This document shows positions 37,458 to 48,075 of a stretch of 64,000 nucleotides of DNA, piece by piece. The translations under genes were made by a program, and so were the position numbers. The notes beneath the pieces were generated by a model, which was not told the DNA's origin, ran no database searches, and worked only from the letters and a program-made list of their open reading frames with translations. Origin of the DNA: Salinisphaera sp. G21_0 (lineage in GTDB: Bacteria; Pseudomonadota; Gammaproteobacteria; Pseudomonadales; Endozoicomonadaceae); the NCBI RefSeq assembly GCF_017744115.1, contig NZ_JAGHQW010000001.1:62001-126000 (forward strand), given 5' to 3'. The first letter of the stretch is position 1. The number at the start of each line of letters is the position of its first letter.

Positions 37458-39257
37458 GTGAGCGACCTAAGCTTAATCAGGAACTTTTCCATCATTGCCC
37501 ATATTGATCATGGGAAATCAACCCTGGCTGACCGTTTTATCCAAACCTGTGGTGGGCTCAGTGATCGTGAAATGCAGGCCCAGGTGCTTGATTCCATGGA
37601 GCTTGAGCGCGAGCGTGGCATCACCATCAAGGCCCAGAGTGTGACGCTGGATTATCATGCCAAAGATGGTAATACCTATCAGCTGAATTTTATCGATACA
37701 CCAGGACACGTTGACTTTTCCTATGAAGTTTCACGTTCCCTGGCGGCCTGTGAAGGTGCGCTTCTGGTGGTGGATGCGGCCCAGGGTGTTGAGGCACAAT
37801 CCGTTGCTAACTGCTACACCGCCATAGAGCAGGGGCTGGAAGTCATGCCCGTGCTGAATAAAATGGATCTGCCCCAGGCAGAGCCAGACCGGGTCTCCCA
37901 GGAAATTGAAGAGATTATCGGTATTGACGCAACCGATGCTGTCCGCTGCTCTGCCAAGAGTGGTTTGGGCATTGAAGACGTTCTTGAGCGACTGGTGTCC
38001 ACTATTCCTGCCCCTGAAGGTGATATTAATGGGCCATTGCAGGCACTGATCATCGATTCCTGGTTCGATAACTATCTGGGTGTGGTGTCTCTTGTGCGGG
38101 TGAAAAACGGTACGTTGCGCAAGGGAGAAAAGATCGTCGTTAAATCCACCAAACAGTCTCATGTTGTGGATAATGTCGGTATTTTTACGCCCAAGCGGAC
38201 GCCCACCGGCGTTCTTAAAGCCGGTGAGGTTGGTTATGTGGTTGCCGGTATCAAGGACATTCACGGTGCTCCCGTCGGTGACACCCTGACTCATCTGAAA
38301 ACCCGGGATGTTGAAGCGCTGCCAGGCTTTAAGCATGTTAAGCCGCAGGTCTATGCCGGCTTGTTCCCGGTCAGTGCGGATGATTTTGAAGATTTTCGTG
38401 ATGCGCTGGAAAAATTGAGTCTCAATGACGCTTCCCTGTTTTACGAGCCGGAGAGCAGTGACGCGCTGGGCTTTGGTTTCCGCTGTGGCTTTCTGGGCAT
38501 GCTGCATATGGAGATTATCCAGGAGCGACTTGAGCGGGAATATGACCTGGATCTGATTACCACGGCTCCCACGGTAATCTATGAGTGTCATATGAAAAAT
38601 GGCAGTGTGGTGGAAGTCGATAACCCTTCCAGACTGCCTGACCCCGCGGGTATTGACGAAATTCGTGAACCCATCTCCCGGGCCAATATTCTGGTACCCC
38701 AGGAATATCTCGGTAATGTGATTTCTCTCTGCGTTGAAAAGCGCGGCGTACAGAAAGATATGCAGTTCACGGGTGGTCAGGTCTCACTGACCTACGATAT
38801 TCCGATGAGCGAGGTGGTGCTGGATTTCTTTGACCGACTGAAATCGGTGAGCAGGGGGTTTGCTTCTCTGGATTACTCTTTTGATCGTTTTGAAACCGCT
38901 AAAATGGTTCGGGTGGATATTCTGATCAATGGTGAAAAGGTCGATGCACTGGCGGTTATTGTGCACAAAGATCACGCAGTTTCCCGTGGACGGGTTCTGA
39001 CGGAAAAAATGAAAGAGATCATTCACCGTCAGATGTTTGATGTTGCCATTCAGGCGGCCATTGGTGGGCAGATTATTGCCCGGACCACGGTAAAAGCGCT
39101 CAGAAAGAACGTCACTGCGAAATGCTATGGTGGTGACGTGAGTCGTAAGCGTAAACTGCTGGAAAAACAGAAGGCCGGTAAGAAACGGATGAAGCAGGTT
39201 GGACGTGTGGAAATTCCTCAGGAGGCTTTCCTGGCAGTTCTAAAGGTCGACAAATAA
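37458..39257 (+). CDS. lepA: Elongation factor 4 (LepA)
   Basis: This ribosome-bound translational GTPase affects initiation and back-translocation and is related to EF-G. G1 is AHIDHGKST (residues 13-21), G2 RGITIKAQ, G3 DTPGHVDF and G4 NKMDLP. Domains II and III, the V-like domain and the LepA-specific C-terminal domain ([20 protein letters not shown]) are all present; 599 aa is the standard length. The start is GTG (37458) without a clear ribosome site. It is followed at 32 bp by lepB, the classic lepA-lepB pair. Confidence 0.97.
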   Translation: MSDLSLIRNFSIIAHIDHGKSTLADRFIQTCGGLSDREMQAQVLDSMELERERGITIKAQSVTLDYHAKDGNTYQLNFIDTPGHVDFSYEVSRSLAACEGALLVVDAAQGVEAQSVANCYTAIEQGLEVMPVLNKMDLPQAEPDRVSQEIEEIIGIDATDAVRCSAKSGLGIEDVLERLVSTIPAPEGDINGPLQALIIDSWFDNYLGVVSLVRVKNGTLRKGEKIVVKSTKQSHVVDNVGIFTPKRTPTGVLKAGEVGYVVAGIKDIHGAPVGDTLTHLKTRDVEALPGFKHVKPQVYAGLFPVSADDFEDFRDALEKLSLNDASLFYEPESSDALGFGFRCGFLGMLHMEIIQERLEREYDLDLITTAPTVIYECHMKNGSVVEVDNPSRLPDPAGIDEIREPISRANILVPQEYLGNVISLCVEKRGVQKDMQFTGGQVSLTYDIPMSEVVLDFFDRLKSVSRGFASLDYSFDRFETAKMVRVDILINGEKVDALAVIVHKDHAVSRGRVLTEKMKEIIHRQMFDVAIQAAIGGQIIARTTVKALRKNVTAKCYGGDVSRKRKLLEKQKAGKKRMKQVGRVEIPQEAFLAVLKVDK

Positions 39258-39289
39258 TTCACCATTGATTATATAAGAGAAAAACAGCC

Positions 39290-40099
39290 ATGGATTTTAA
39301 CTTTCCACTGCTATTGGTACTGTCGGTTGTTGTTACAGGTATCATCGCACTTATTGACCGACTTTTTTTGTTACCAAGGCGAAAGGCGGCTGTTGCCAGG
39401 CTCGGTGCCGAGGGCGGAGATGATGACGCCCTTGAGAAGCTGGCCAGGGAGCCGGCCGTGGTTGAGACCTCCAAGTCTATCTTCCCGGTTTTGCTGTTTG
39501 TTCTGGTGATTCGATCCTTTTTGTTCGAACCTTTTCAAATTCCTTCTGGCTCCATGATTCCGACCCTGGAAGTGGGTGATTTTATTCTGGTAAATAAATA
39601 CAGTTACGGATTGCGTTTGCCCGTGTCAGGCACCAAGGTGCTTGCTATCGGTGAGCCTGATCGTGGTGATGTGATGGTGTTTAAACAGCCAGGGAAAGAA
39701 AATATCAACTTTATCAAGCGTGTGATCGGTTTACCTGGGGACGTTGTGCGATATATGGACAAGCGGCTGACGGTGAACGGCCAGGCGGTTCCTGAAGAGT
39801 TTGTGGCACAACTCAGTGATGCCCGATCCATTTATCGTCTCTATAACGAAGGTGATGAAGGCAAGCGCTACCAGGTTCGAAAAGAGCTGGCCAGTCATGA
39901 TTTTCGGGCTGAAGGAGGGTGGGTTGTGCCTGACGGCATGTACTTCGTCATGGGGGATAACCGTGACCGAAGCAATGACAGCCGGTATTGGGGCTATGTT
40001 CCTGAACAGAATATTGTCGGTAAGGCGGTTTACATCTGGATGCACTGGCCGAGCTGGACTCAACTTCCCGGCTTTAAGAACAACGGGGTGATTGAGTAA
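39290..40099 (+). CDS. lepB: Signal peptidase I
   Basis: LepB is the membrane protease that removes signal peptides from exported proteins. Two membrane segments (about 5-26 and 62-80) precede the catalytic part with Ser88 in PSGSMIPTL and Lys143 in FIKRVIGLPGD, the Ser-Lys dyad. MGDNRDRSNDSR, the third signature, is also intact. The 269-aa length is a little shorter than E. coli (324), mainly in the beta-domain insertions. It lies between lepA and the DUF4845 gene in one operon. Confidence 0.96.
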   Translation: MDFNFPLLLVLSVVVTGIIALIDRLFLLPRRKAAVARLGAEGGDDDALEKLAREPAVVETSKSIFPVLLFVLVIRSFLFEPFQIPSGSMIPTLEVGDFILVNKYSYGLRLPVSGTKVLAIGEPDRGDVMVFKQPGKENINFIKRVIGLPGDVVRYMDKRLTVNGQAVPEEFVAQLSDARSIYRLYNEGDEGKRYQVRKELASHDFRAEGGWVVPDGMYFVMGDNRDRSNDSRYWGYVPEQNIVGKAVYIWMHWPSWTQLPGFKNNGVIE

Positions 40100-40120
40100 G
40101 CTGTCTAAGGAGAGAATCTT

Positions 40121-40495
40121 ATGTATGGTATGAAGAGCCGACAACGAGGCAGTAGTGCAGTCAGTTGGCTGTTTTACCTGTTAATTGGTGGACTATTGTT
40201 GTCTTTTGCGGTTAAGGTTGTGCCCTTTTATGTGGATGACCACTCTGTTAAGCAGGTGGTATCTTCATTAACTGACCGGCCAGGCTCTGCCACTGCATCC
40301 GTTACCCAGGTGAGAACCTGGATAAATAAAGGGTTGCAGCTAAACCTGATCAAGCTTGATCGCAATGAGGTTAAGGTCACCCGCGAAAACGGTGTTGTCG
40401 CTGTCGATATTGACTACGAGCGACGGATTCATTTTTTCCATAACGTTGATCTGGTATTAACGTTTGAACATAACTGGAAAGCTGGAACTCAGTGA
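40121..40495 (+). CDS. DUF4845 single-pass membrane protein
   Basis: This 124-aa conserved protein of unknown function is found between lepB and rnc in many gammaproteobacteria. One N-terminal membrane segment ([20 protein letters not shown], about 17-36) anchors a periplasmic domain whose ends ([31 protein letters not shown]) match the DUF4845 pattern. AAGGAGA lies before the ATG. Its stop overlaps the rnc GTG (GTGA), so translation is coupled. It resembles pilin- or secretin-accessory folds loosely, but no function is established. Confidence 0.88.
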   Translation: MYGMKSRQRGSSAVSWLFYLLIGGLLLSFAVKVVPFYVDDHSVKQVVSSLTDRPGSATASVTQVRTWINKGLQLNLIKLDRNEVKVTRENGVVAVDIDYERRIHFFHNVDLVLTFEHNWKAGTQ

Positions 40496-41178
40496 AAACG
40501 CTTGAACTTGCCCGACTGCAGAAAAAGTTAGGGCATGAATTTTCCAATCAGAGCCTGTTGGCGCTGGCGCTCACCCATCGCAGCTTTGGCAGTCGTAACA
40601 ATGAGCGATTGGAGTTCCTGGGCGACTCGATTGTCAACTTTGTTATTGCTGAAGCCCTCTATGAGCGTTTTCCCGATGCCAAAGAAGGGCAGTTAAGCCG
40701 CCTGCGGGCTCGAATGGTGCGTGGTGTTACCCTGGCCGAGCTTGGCCGGGAGTTTGAGCTTGGTGACTTTCTTCGTCTTGGCTCCGGTGAGTTGAAAAGT
40801 GGTGGCTTCAGGCGGGAGTCCATTCTTGCGGATGCGGTTGAGGCCATTATTGGTGCGATTTACCTGGATGCCGGGATGGCCGTTTGTCACCAGCGAATTC
40901 GCACCTGGTTTACCACTCGTCTGGATCAACTGACCACGACGGATGAGCAGAATAAAGACCCGAAGACCCGCTTGCAGGAATATTTGCAGGCGCGGCAGCA
41001 GTCACTGCCAAAATATCAAGTGACAGATATTCAGGGGGAAGCTCATGACCAGCACTTTTCAGTGATTTGTGAACTGGAAGGTCTGGATGAGCCGTCAAAG
41101 GGGGAAGGGTCGAGTCGTCGTGGTGCTGAACAGCAGGCGGCTCGCAATGCATTGAAGTTGCTTGGCGTTGATCATTAA
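40492..41178 (+). CDS. rnc: Ribonuclease III
   Basis: RNase III cuts double-stranded RNA in rRNA precursors and many mRNAs. The catalytic signature [14 protein letters not shown] is at about residues 37-50, and the second acidic site is in [18 protein letters not shown] (about 110-127). The double-stranded-RNA-binding domain occupies the C-terminal 70 residues ([11 protein letters not shown] to [16 protein letters not shown]). The length is 228 aa (E. coli 226). The start is GTG, overlapping the upstream stop by four bases. It is followed by era, the conserved rnc-era-recO order. Confidence 0.97.
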   Translation: MKTLELARLQKKLGHEFSNQSLLALALTHRSFGSRNNERLEFLGDSIVNFVIAEALYERFPDAKEGQLSRLRARMVRGVTLAELGREFELGDFLRLGSGELKSGGFRRESILADAVEAIIGAIYLDAGMAVCHQRIRTWFTTRLDQLTTTDEQNKDPKTRLQEYLQARQQSLPKYQVTDIQGEAHDQHFSVICELEGLDEPSKGEGSSRRGAEQQAARNALKLLGVDH

Positions 41179-41193
41179 GAGCGCAGAAAACAG

Positions 41194-42165
41194 ATGACAT
41201 CTGATGTAAATCGTGAAGAGCCCGCTGCTCATGAACTAAGCCTTTCCGATCCGGCTTCGGAACACAGCCGTTGTGGTTACGTCGCCATTGTTGGCAGACC
41301 CAATGTTGGTAAATCAACCCTGTTAAATCACCTTCTCGGCCAGAAGCTTTCCATTACCTCCCGCCGCCCCCAGACTACCCGCCATCAGGTTCTGGGTATC
41401 AAGACGGAGCAGGGGATTCAGACGGTCTATGTTGATACGCCGGGCATGCACAAGGTGCAGAAAAAAGCGATCAACCGCTATATGAACAAAGCGGCCAGCA
41501 GTGCCCTGGCGGGTATTGATGCCATTGTTTTTGTGGTTGACCGCCTGACCTGGAATGAAGAGGATCAGATGGTCCTTGACAAGGTACAGGGTGCCCGTTG
41601 TCCGGTTATTCTTGCGATTAATAAAGTGGACAAGATCACGGATAAGGGTCAATTGATCCCACACCTTGAGTCTCTGTCAACAAAAATGGATTTTCATGGG
41701 GTGATGCCCATCTCTGCGCAGCACGGCCATAACCTGAAACAGCTGGATGAAATGATTACCCGGCTGATTCCGGAAGGCGTCCATCATTTTCCTGAAGATC
41801 AGCTGACGGACCGCAGTTCCCGTTTTCTTGCCGCTGAGCTGGTGCGGGAGAAGGTTATGCGGCAGCTGGGTGATGAGCTGCCTTATGAAGTGACGGTGGA
41901 GATTGAAGAGTTCAAGCATGAGTTGCGGCCGAAAGGTCCACTGTTGACCATCAGTGCCTTGATTCTTGTGGAAAGAGCGGGCCAGAAAGCCATTGTTATT
42001 GGTGACCGGGGAGCACGACTGAAAAAAATCGGACAGGAGGCCCGCAAAGATATGGAGCACATGTTTGACTCAAAAGTCATGCTGAACCTTTGGGTTAAGG
42101 TCAAGGCAGGCTGGTCTGACGATGAGCGTGCCCTGAAAAGTCTGGGGTATGATCACAACCTGTGA
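41194..42165 (+). CDS. era: GTPase Era
   Basis: Era is an essential GTPase that binds the 3' end of 16S rRNA and the inner membrane during 30S assembly. G1 is [12 protein letters not shown] (about residues 34-45), G3 DTPGMH, G4 NKVD and G5 SAQHG. The C-terminal KH domain includes [20 protein letters not shown]. At 323 aa it has about 25 extra N-terminal residues ([16 protein letters not shown]...) ahead of the GTPase core compared with E. coli (301). The stop overlaps the recO GTG. Confidence 0.97.
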   Translation: MTSDVNREEPAAHELSLSDPASEHSRCGYVAIVGRPNVGKSTLLNHLLGQKLSITSRRPQTTRHQVLGIKTEQGIQTVYVDTPGMHKVQKKAINRYMNKAASSALAGIDAIVFVVDRLTWNEEDQMVLDKVQGARCPVILAINKVDKITDKGQLIPHLESLSTKMDFHGVMPISAQHGHNLKQLDEMITRLIPEGVHHFPEDQLTDRSSRFLAAELVREKVMRQLGDELPYEVTVEIEEFKHELRPKGPLLTISALILVERAGQKAIVIGDRGARLKKIGQEARKDMEHMFDSKVMLNLWVKVKAGWSDDERALKSLGYDHNL

Positions 42166-42932
42166 TTGGTAATGAATTCCATAAAGCCTGGTTGCTGCAT
42201 CGGCGCTCTTATAAAGAGCGCTCAGTGATTGCTGAGTTTTTAGTGGAAGGCCATGGCCGTGTGGCCATGGTGGTTAGGGGAGTACGGCAGTCAAAATCCC
42301 GGCTGGCTTCGCTGTTACAGCCTTTTCATCAGGTACTGGTGCGCTGGAAAGGGCGAAGTGAGCTGAAAACACTGGCTGACCTGGAGCTTGATCGCTTCAC
42401 CTTTCTGACCGGTGAACGGCTTTATTGTGGGTTCTATGCCAATGAGTTGTTGATGAGATCAATGATTCCGGGGCAGCTGGTGGATGGCGTGACGGATTTA
42501 TACCGGGACATACTGGCCCATCTTAATCAAAACGCGCCTCTTGAACCGTTGCTCCGTTCCTTTGAACTGGATTTGTTGGAACTCTGCGGCTATGCCCCAC
42601 CGCTTGACTGGGACGTGGTCAGTGGTGCGCCTTTAAAAGAAGGTATGGTTTACCGCTTTGAACCTGAGCATGGGCTGGTACCGACCAATGGACAAGTCAG
42701 CTACCATGAGAGACCGTTTTGCTACACCGCAGAGTTGCTTCAGGCACTCTCGGCCAGGGATTTCACCAATGCTGATTTCTATCCGGGTTTTAAGCGCTTC
42801 ACCAGGCAGGCCATGAAACCGCTTATCGGTGACAGGCCTATGCAGAGCCGCATGCTGTTCACTAACAGAAAACCTCAATCGCCACCGGAGAGGCCATTAG
42901 TAGAAAATGGCGCACTCTCTAAATCCCGATAA
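42162..42932 (+). CDS. recO: DNA repair protein RecO
   Basis: RecO works with RecF and RecR to load RecA on SSB-coated gaps. The N-terminal OB fold is seen as [20 protein letters not shown] and [16 protein letters not shown], followed by the helical C-terminal domain ([34 protein letters not shown]). The length is 256 aa. The start is GTG in a GTGA overlap with era. The last codons lie inside the loop of a 15-bp inverted repeat that reaches the pdxJ leader. Confidence 0.94.
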   Translation: MIGNEFHKAWLLHRRSYKERSVIAEFLVEGHGRVAMVVRGVRQSKSRLASLLQPFHQVLVRWKGRSELKTLADLELDRFTFLTGERLYCGFYANELLMRSMIPGQLVDGVTDLYRDILAHLNQNAPLEPLLRSFELDLLELCGYAPPLDWDVVSGAPLKEGMVYRFEPEHGLVPTNGQVSYHERPFCYTAELLQALSARDFTNADFYPGFKRFTRQAMKPLIGDRPMQSRMLFTNRKPQSPPERPLVENGALSKSR

Positions 42933-42963
42933 CGGTCGCACAATTCAATGCGCCATTTTCTAC
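42900..42963 (+). promoter_or_regulatory. 15-bp inverted repeat spanning the recO end and pdxJ leader
   Basis: Perfect 15-bp arms at 42900-42914 and 42949-42963 enclose 34 bases that contain the recO stop. The right arm ends about four bases before the AGGTG of the pdxJ ribosome site. No T-run follows, so an mRNA structure that affects recO 3' stability or pdxJ translation is more likely than simple termination. Confidence 0.55.
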
Positions 42964-42976
42964 AACAGGTGTATTT

Positions 42977-43726
42977 ATGATTCCTCATCAGCGTATTTTG
43001 CTGGGTGTCAACATTGATCATATTGCAACCATCAGGCAGGCCAGGGGGATTCGCTACCCTGATCCTGTTCAGGCGGCAATTGAAGCTGAAGAGGCCGGGG
43101 CAGATGGCATCACATTGCACCTGCGCGAAGACCGCCGACATATGCAGGACCATGATGTATTCCGCATTCGTGATGTCTTACAGACAAGAATGAATCTGGA
43201 GATGGCAGTGACCGATGAAATGGTTGGCATTGCTGAAAAGCTCAAACCTGAACATGTTTGCATGGTTCCGGAGAAGCGGGAAGAAGTCACCACTGAAGGC
43301 GGGCTGGATGTGAAAGGCCTGTTTGACAGTGTGGCTCCCGCCTGTGAGCGTCTGGGAAAACAGGGGATTGAAGTCTCGCTGTTTATTGATCCTGATATGG
43401 ATCAGATTGAGGCCGCTGTCAGGGCCGGGGCGCCTGCCATTGAACTGCATACCGGTGCTTATGCTGACGCTTCGAAAGCTGAAGCAATGCAGGATGAGCT
43501 TGACCGTCTCAGAAATGCGGTTGTATTTGGTCTGGAACAGGGGCTGATCGTCAATGCCGGCCATGGCCTTAATTATCAGAATGTTGAGCCTGTTGCGTTG
43601 ATCGCCGGTATCAATGAACTGAATATTGGTCACTCGATCATTGCCCGTGCCCTGTTTACGGGATTGAAACCAGCGGTACGAGAGATGAAAGCCCTTATGT
43701 TGGCAGCTTCACGGACTGCGTTTTAA
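42977..43726 (+). CDS. pdxJ: Pyridoxine 5'-phosphate synthase
   Basis: PdxJ condenses 1-deoxyxylulose 5-phosphate with 3-amino-2-oxopropyl phosphate to give pyridoxine 5'-phosphate. The N-terminal [15 protein letters not shown] (about residues 9-23) is the family signature. [36 protein letters not shown] and the C-terminal [15 protein letters not shown] complete the TIM barrel. The 249-aa length is normal. AGGTG lies nine bases before the ATG. It is directly followed by acpS, as in E. coli. Confidence 0.97.
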   Translation: MIPHQRILLGVNIDHIATIRQARGIRYPDPVQAAIEAEEAGADGITLHLREDRRHMQDHDVFRIRDVLQTRMNLEMAVTDEMVGIAEKLKPEHVCMVPEKREEVTTEGGLDVKGLFDSVAPACERLGKQGIEVSLFIDPDMDQIEAAVRAGAPAIELHTGAYADASKAEAMQDELDRLRNAVVFGLEQGLIVNAGHGLNYQNVEPVALIAGINELNIGHSIIARALFTGLKPAVREMKALMLAASRTAF

Positions 43727-44101
43727 GTGATTGTTGGAATAGGGACAGATATTGTCCGTATCGATCGGATTGAGCGCTCACTCAGTCGGCTGGGCGAGTC
43801 GTTTGCCAGAAGAATCCTCACTGACCATGAGCTGTCGCAATGGCAGCAACGTTCATCCTCACCGGCCTGGCTGGCCAAGCGCTTTGCAGCGAAAGAGGCC
43901 GTTGCCAAAGCGTTTGGTACAGGAATCGGAAAGCTGTCATTCCGGCACATAGAGGTAAGAAATAATACTTCAGGCGCTCCTGAGTTGTTTTTATCGGATT
44001 ATGGCCTTGAATTGCAGCAGCAAAGAGGGGTTAAACGGCTCCACCTCAGTCTTTCTGATGAGCAGGATAATGCGATTGCCTTTGTAGTAATGGAGAGCTG
44101 A
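43727..44101 (+). CDS. acpS: Holo-[acyl-carrier-protein] synthase
   Basis: AcpS transfers 4'-phosphopantetheine from CoA to the acyl carrier protein. The magnesium-binding GIGTDIVRIDRIE is at residues 3-15, and WLAKRFAAKEAVAKAFGTGIG at about 45-65 holds the second conserved site. The length is 124 aa (E. coli 126). The start is GTG immediately after the pdxJ stop, with no spacer, so translation is probably coupled. A small hairpin covers its stop codon. Confidence 0.95.
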   Translation: MIVGIGTDIVRIDRIERSLSRLGESFARRILTDHELSQWQQRSSSPAWLAKRFAAKEAVAKAFGTGIGKLSFRHIEVRNNTSGAPELFLSDYGLELQQQRGVKRLHLSLSDEQDNAIAFVVMES

Positions 44102-44111
44102 ATCAGCTCTC
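44093..44111 (+). terminator. Hairpin over the acpS stop
   Basis: An 8-bp perfect stem (GAGAGCTG / CAGCTCTC) with loop AAT includes the acpS stop codon. It is followed by only TTGCTC, so it is a weak terminator candidate at the end of the lepA-acpS run. Confidence 0.4.
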
Positions 44112-44167
44112 TTGCTCATCGCAATAGCGCCCGACTCACTACCCTCATAAACGGCTTGGAACTGGTA

Positions 44168-46969
44168 TTATGACTCAGCCGTTTCCAGACTCTCTATTTC
44201 CCATTGATTGAGACGGGTGATGGACTGAAGCAATAATTGAAAGTCTTCGGAGACTTTATTATGGTCCAGGGTGTTGTATTTCTTCAGTCGTGTTTCCAGT
44301 CGGTTGCAAATACGCTCCAGTTCTGGCACTCCACAATAACGACAGGCACCGTGTAATCGGTGTACCCGTTCCAGTACAGCCGAATAATTATTGGCAGCCC
44401 AGCCATCTCTGAGAGTTACAAGATCGTCATCAAGTCCCTCTTTCATCATCACCAGCATCTCCTGAGCCAGTTCCCGGTTTCCGGCAGCCAGTTGCGTAGC
44501 CAGGTTGATATCCACAGGACTTTCCTGTTGATCCATTGCCGGATGTAAAGAGATGCCGGGCTTTGATGGTGGACAATATTCTCTATGCTCTATTATCTCG
44601 GTAGGGTTCTTTGCCCACTGGTTGATCATGCTGATGACGTGTTTTTCACTGACCGGTTTACTCAGGTAGTCATCAAAGCCACTTTGCAGCAGCACCTTTT
44701 TCTCCTCGGGTAGCGCATGGGCAGTTACTGCAATAATAGGGGTGCGCTGGTGGTTCGGGATTTCACTGCGAATTCGTTTTGTGGCTTCGAGTCCATCAAT
44801 GACCGGCATATGAACATCCATAAAAATAATGTCGAAAGTGAACTGCCTGCACAGTTCAATGGCATCAAAACCATTTTCTGCGGTTTGCAAATCTTGCCCC
44901 AGATTGCCAAGAATGGTTTTCAGCAACTTCAGGTTTACCGGGTTGTCATCAACGGCCAGAATACTCAGGGATTTGTTGATCTGTTGTTGATGATGAATCT
45001 CTTTGCCTTCCTGATCCGTATTTATACGCGCCAACAGTGCTTTCAGCCTGTTCAGTCCAACGGGCTTCAGAAGAGTATCAGTACCGTCCGGAAGAGCAGG
45101 ATCCATAGCACCTGTTATTCCTGTCGAACTGAGTACAATAATGCGGGCGTTGCTATAGGAGGCTGTTAACTGCGTGATTCCCTGAACCGGTTCGATATTA
45201 TCAGGGTTGATGAAAATATAGTCGTAGGAGATATTTGTCTTGTTTGCTGACATTCCCTGCTGGATGCTGGCTGCTGCGGTGATATTTGCACCCAGTTTAT
45301 CCAGTAAGTGAAAAATCGATAGCCGGGTCAGCTCATGGGTTTCGATAAGTAGTACTTTCTGGCCGTGCAGCAGTGTTGGTGCCAAGTCTTCCTGCTCACA
45401 ACCATCAGCAACAGCCGGTTCACCATTTTTGTTATTCAGGGTGGTTTTAAAGGTAAACCAGAAGGTTGCTCCCTGACCCAGATCGGACTCCAGGCCAATT
45501 TCTCCACCCATTTGCTCAACCAGGTTTTTGCAAATCGACAGCCCAAGCCCGGTTCCCCCGGATTTGCGTGTTTTACTGGAGTCTGCCTGGGAAAAAGCCT
45601 GGAACAGTTTGTGGTGTTGCTCCCGGGTAAGGCCAATGCCGGTATCCGCCACTGAAACTCTCAGGGTCAGGGGCTCATTACGTTCTTGCTGATAAGGCTT
45701 GCCTTCCTGATCCAGCATTACTCGCACAGCAACGGAACCATAACTGGTGAATTTAATGGCGTTGCTGATCAGGTTGGTGAGGATCTGCTTCAACCGCAGT
45801 CCATCAATGATGATATGTTCAGGAACATCGTCGTAGATAAAGTGGACAATTTCCAACGATTTACCATAGGCGACAGGTGCCATAAACGTCATAACATCCT
45901 CAACGATCTCCCGCAGGCAGACGGGTTGGGGGTCCAGCACCAGCTTACCGGCTTCCATACGGGAAAAATCAAGAATATCATTCAACATCGTCAGCAGCCC
46001 CTGAGAGGATTTCTCAATGGTACTGACATAGTCGTATTGTCGCGGTGTGAGCCTTGAACTGAGCATCAGGTTGGAGAAACCAATAATGCCATTCAGCGGT
46101 GTTCTGATTTCGTGGCTCATATTGGCCAGAAATTCGCTCTTGCTCCTGCTTGCTTCAAGTGCTTCCTTTCTGGCGAGGTCCAGCTCGACATTTTGAATTT
46201 CAATGGTTTCCAGTGTTTCCTGCAGTTCATCATTGTACTGGGCAATATGACTGGTCATCTTCTGATGTTTGCTCTGCAGGCCATTGAGCATAATGTTGAT
46301 AGACGATTCCAGTTCATACATCAGGCTGCCAGGGTTGTCTGGCAGTCGGGTATCGAAGAAGCCATCCTTGATGCGATCAATGACCCTTGCCATACGGTCC
46401 AGGGGGCGGGTAACACCACTGCCCAGCTTCAGGCTAATGATCAATGCAACCAATAACCCCATGGAGACAACAATAATGCTGAACGCCAGAGAGCGAAATT
46501 GGGTCAGATGAGTTTCTGCGTAGGCGTAATCGGTAATCAGCCAGCCAGTAATTTTGGTCGTATCCGGGCTGATGATTGGGGCGGCAACCTGGATGACCTG
46601 ATCGTTCCGGAACCAGCGCTGGCCAGGTTCCAACAGCGAGGATAAATTTCCGGTGGCCGTGAGCTTTGGGCCGGCATGAAGAATCTCCCTGCCTTGCTCA
46701 TCGACCAGGCTTACCGCACGAATATCCCTGTCATCCAGCAGCATGCTGATCAGTGCTTGCAGTTCTTCATGTCGGGGGTTATCCAGCAGCAGTGAGGCAA
46801 CGGCTGCCTGCCGTTCAGACTGAGTCAATGCCTTGGCCATGAGCTGGTTGTCCAGTTCCTGATACCGCTTAACCAGATAGACACCGCCCATCAGCAGGGA
46901 AACAACAATGCCGGGAAGAAAAGCGAGCAGAAGAATCCGTTGGCGGAATGCCGTAAGGTGCTGTTTCAT
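44168..46969 (-). CDS. gacS: GacS/BarA-type hybrid sensor histidine kinase
   Basis: This is a 933-aa tripartite phosphorelay kinase of the BarA/GacS type, which with GacA/UvrY controls Csr/Rsm small RNAs. An N-terminal membrane segment (about 11-30), a periplasmic sensor (about 35-160), a second membrane segment (about 163-182) and HAMP are followed by HisKA with His286 ([12 protein letters not shown]), HATPase (DTGIGLT, GGTGLGL), a degenerate receiver (about 555-660, lacking the acidic pocket), a true receiver (LAVDDN, Asp718 in IFMDVHMP) and an HPt domain ([13 protein letters not shown]). The place next to cysM-rlmD-relA is the conserved gacS locus of Pseudomonas. The cognate regulator is not in the window. 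Confidence 0.93.
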   Translation of the reverse strand: MKQHLTAFRQRILLLAFLPGIVVSLLMGGVYLVKRYQELDNQLMAKALTQSERQAAVASLLLDNPRHEELQALISMLLDDRDIRAVSLVDEQGREILHAGPKLTATGNLSSLLEPGQRWFRNDQVIQVAAPIISPDTTKITGWLITDYAYAETHLTQFRSLAFSIIVVSMGLLVALIISLKLGSGVTRPLDRMARVIDRIKDGFFDTRLPDNPGSLMYELESSINIMLNGLQSKHQKMTSHIAQYNDELQETLETIEIQNVELDLARKEALEASRSKSEFLANMSHEIRTPLNGIIGFSNLMLSSRLTPRQYDYVSTIEKSSQGLLTMLNDILDFSRMEAGKLVLDPQPVCLREIVEDVMTFMAPVAYGKSLEIVHFIYDDVPEHIIIDGLRLKQILTNLISNAIKFTSYGSVAVRVMLDQEGKPYQQERNEPLTLRVSVADTGIGLTREQHHKLFQAFSQADSSKTRKSGGTGLGLSICKNLVEQMGGEIGLESDLGQGATFWFTFKTTLNNKNGEPAVADGCEQEDLAPTLLHGQKVLLIETHELTRLSIFHLLDKLGANITAAASIQQGMSANKTNISYDYIFINPDNIEPVQGITQLTASYSNARIIVLSSTGITGAMDPALPDGTDTLLKPVGLNRLKALLARINTDQEGKEIHHQQQINKSLSILAVDDNPVNLKLLKTILGNLGQDLQTAENGFDAIELCRQFTFDIIFMDVHMPVIDGLEATKRIRSEIPNHQRTPIIAVTAHALPEEKKVLLQSGFDDYLSKPVSEKHVISMINQWAKNPTEIIEHREYCPPSKPGISLHPAMDQQESPVDINLATQLAAGNRELAQEMLVMMKEGLDDDLVTLRDGWAANNYSAVLERVHRLHGACRYCGVPELERICNRLETRLKKYNTLDHNKVSEDFQLLLQSITRLNQWEIESLETAES

Positions 46970-47038
46970 GGTACTGCCTTTCCCTGTTTGGCTTTTGTTC
47001 TGTATTATTGCCGGAATAATAAAGTCTACGTAAGTTAT

Positions 47039-47926
47039 ATGTCCATGGAATATCCGACAATAGAGTCGATTATTGGCAACACCCCGCTGGTTCGTCTGCA
47101 GCGTATGCAGGGGAAGAGTTCAAATACCATACTACTGAAACTGGAAGGACAAAATCCGGCCGGTTCCGTGAAAGATCGACCAGCCCTGTCCATGATCGCC
47201 GAGGCTGAACGCCGCAATGCCATCAGCCCGGGGGACACATTAATTGAAGCTACCAGTGGCAATACCGGTATAGCACTTGCCATGGCAGCGGCCGTTCGCG
47301 GTTATCGAATGATCCTTATTATGCCGGACAATATGAGCGCCGAGCGTCGTGCAGCAATGAGTGCTTATGGAGCAGAATTGATTCTGGTCAGTAATGGCAT
47401 GGAAGGTGCCCGGGATAAAGCGCTGGAAATGCAGCAACAGGGGCAGGGCAAGGTGCTTAACCAGTTTGCCAATCCGGATAATCCCCTGGCGCATTATGGG
47501 ACCACCGGGCCTGAAATCTGGCAGCAGACCCAGGGTGCGGTCACGCATTTTATCAGCTCCATGGGCACTACCGGGACGATAATGGGGACCTCCCGTTATC
47601 TGAAAGCGAAGAATCCTGCCATTCAGATCGTTGGTCTGCAGCCGGAAGAGGGGGCTCAGATACCAGGCATACGTCGTTGGAGTCCTGAATACCTGCCTGC
47701 AATTTTTGACCGTTCCGCCGTTGATGAGGTGATGGATATTGGTCAGACAGAAGCTGAAGAATGCATGAGGCGGCTGGCCCGGGAAGAAGGCATATTCTGC
47801 GGTGTTTCTTCCGGGGGAGCAGTTGCTGCTGCCCTGAGACTGTCAAAAAGCGTAGAGCATGCCACCATTGTGGCGATTATCTGTGATCGTGGTGATCGTT
47901 ATCTTTCCACGGGCGTATTTCTGTAG
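47039..47926 (+). CDS. cysM: Cysteine synthase B
   Basis: This PLP enzyme makes cysteine (or S-sulfocysteine) from O-acetylserine and sulfide or thiosulfate. The PLP lysine lies in [11 protein letters not shown] (about residue 44), with [10 protein letters not shown] and the phosphate loop GTTGTIMG. The short 295-aa length and SVKDR (rather than the CysK-type SVKCR) fit CysM. I chose ATG 47039 ([18 protein letters not shown]), matching the family start; the frame runs 33 codons upstream into the divergent gacS gene. The intergenic gap to gacS is only 69 bp and must hold both promoters. Confidence 0.93.
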   Translation: MSMEYPTIESIIGNTPLVRLQRMQGKSSNTILLKLEGQNPAGSVKDRPALSMIAEAERRNAISPGDTLIEATSGNTGIALAMAAAVRGYRMILIMPDNMSAERRAAMSAYGAELILVSNGMEGARDKALEMQQQGQGKVLNQFANPDNPLAHYGTTGPEIWQQTQGAVTHFISSMGTTGTIMGTSRYLKAKNPAIQIVGLQPEEGAQIPGIRRWSPEYLPAIFDRSAVDEVMDIGQTEAEECMRRLAREEGIFCGVSSGGAVAAALRLSKSVEHATIVAIICDRGDRYLSTGVFL

Positions 47927-48075
47927 GAAAACCATCCACTGGTTTCTCTGGCCATGATTGAATGTCAATGTATGCAGGTATGAATCCGGGTTTGTTGTAC
48001 TCGATATCCAAGGTAAAATTGCGCTTTTAAACGGCCATGAGCTGTTCATGTTCAAGAGAATGTTGGAAGTACTCT

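Noticed and set aside
44600-46969. gacS first receiver considered as an active receiver
   Set aside because: The segment near residues 555-660 lacks the acidic pocket and the phosphoacceptor context; such a pseudo-receiver is already known in BarA/GacS kinases, so it is not a novelty.
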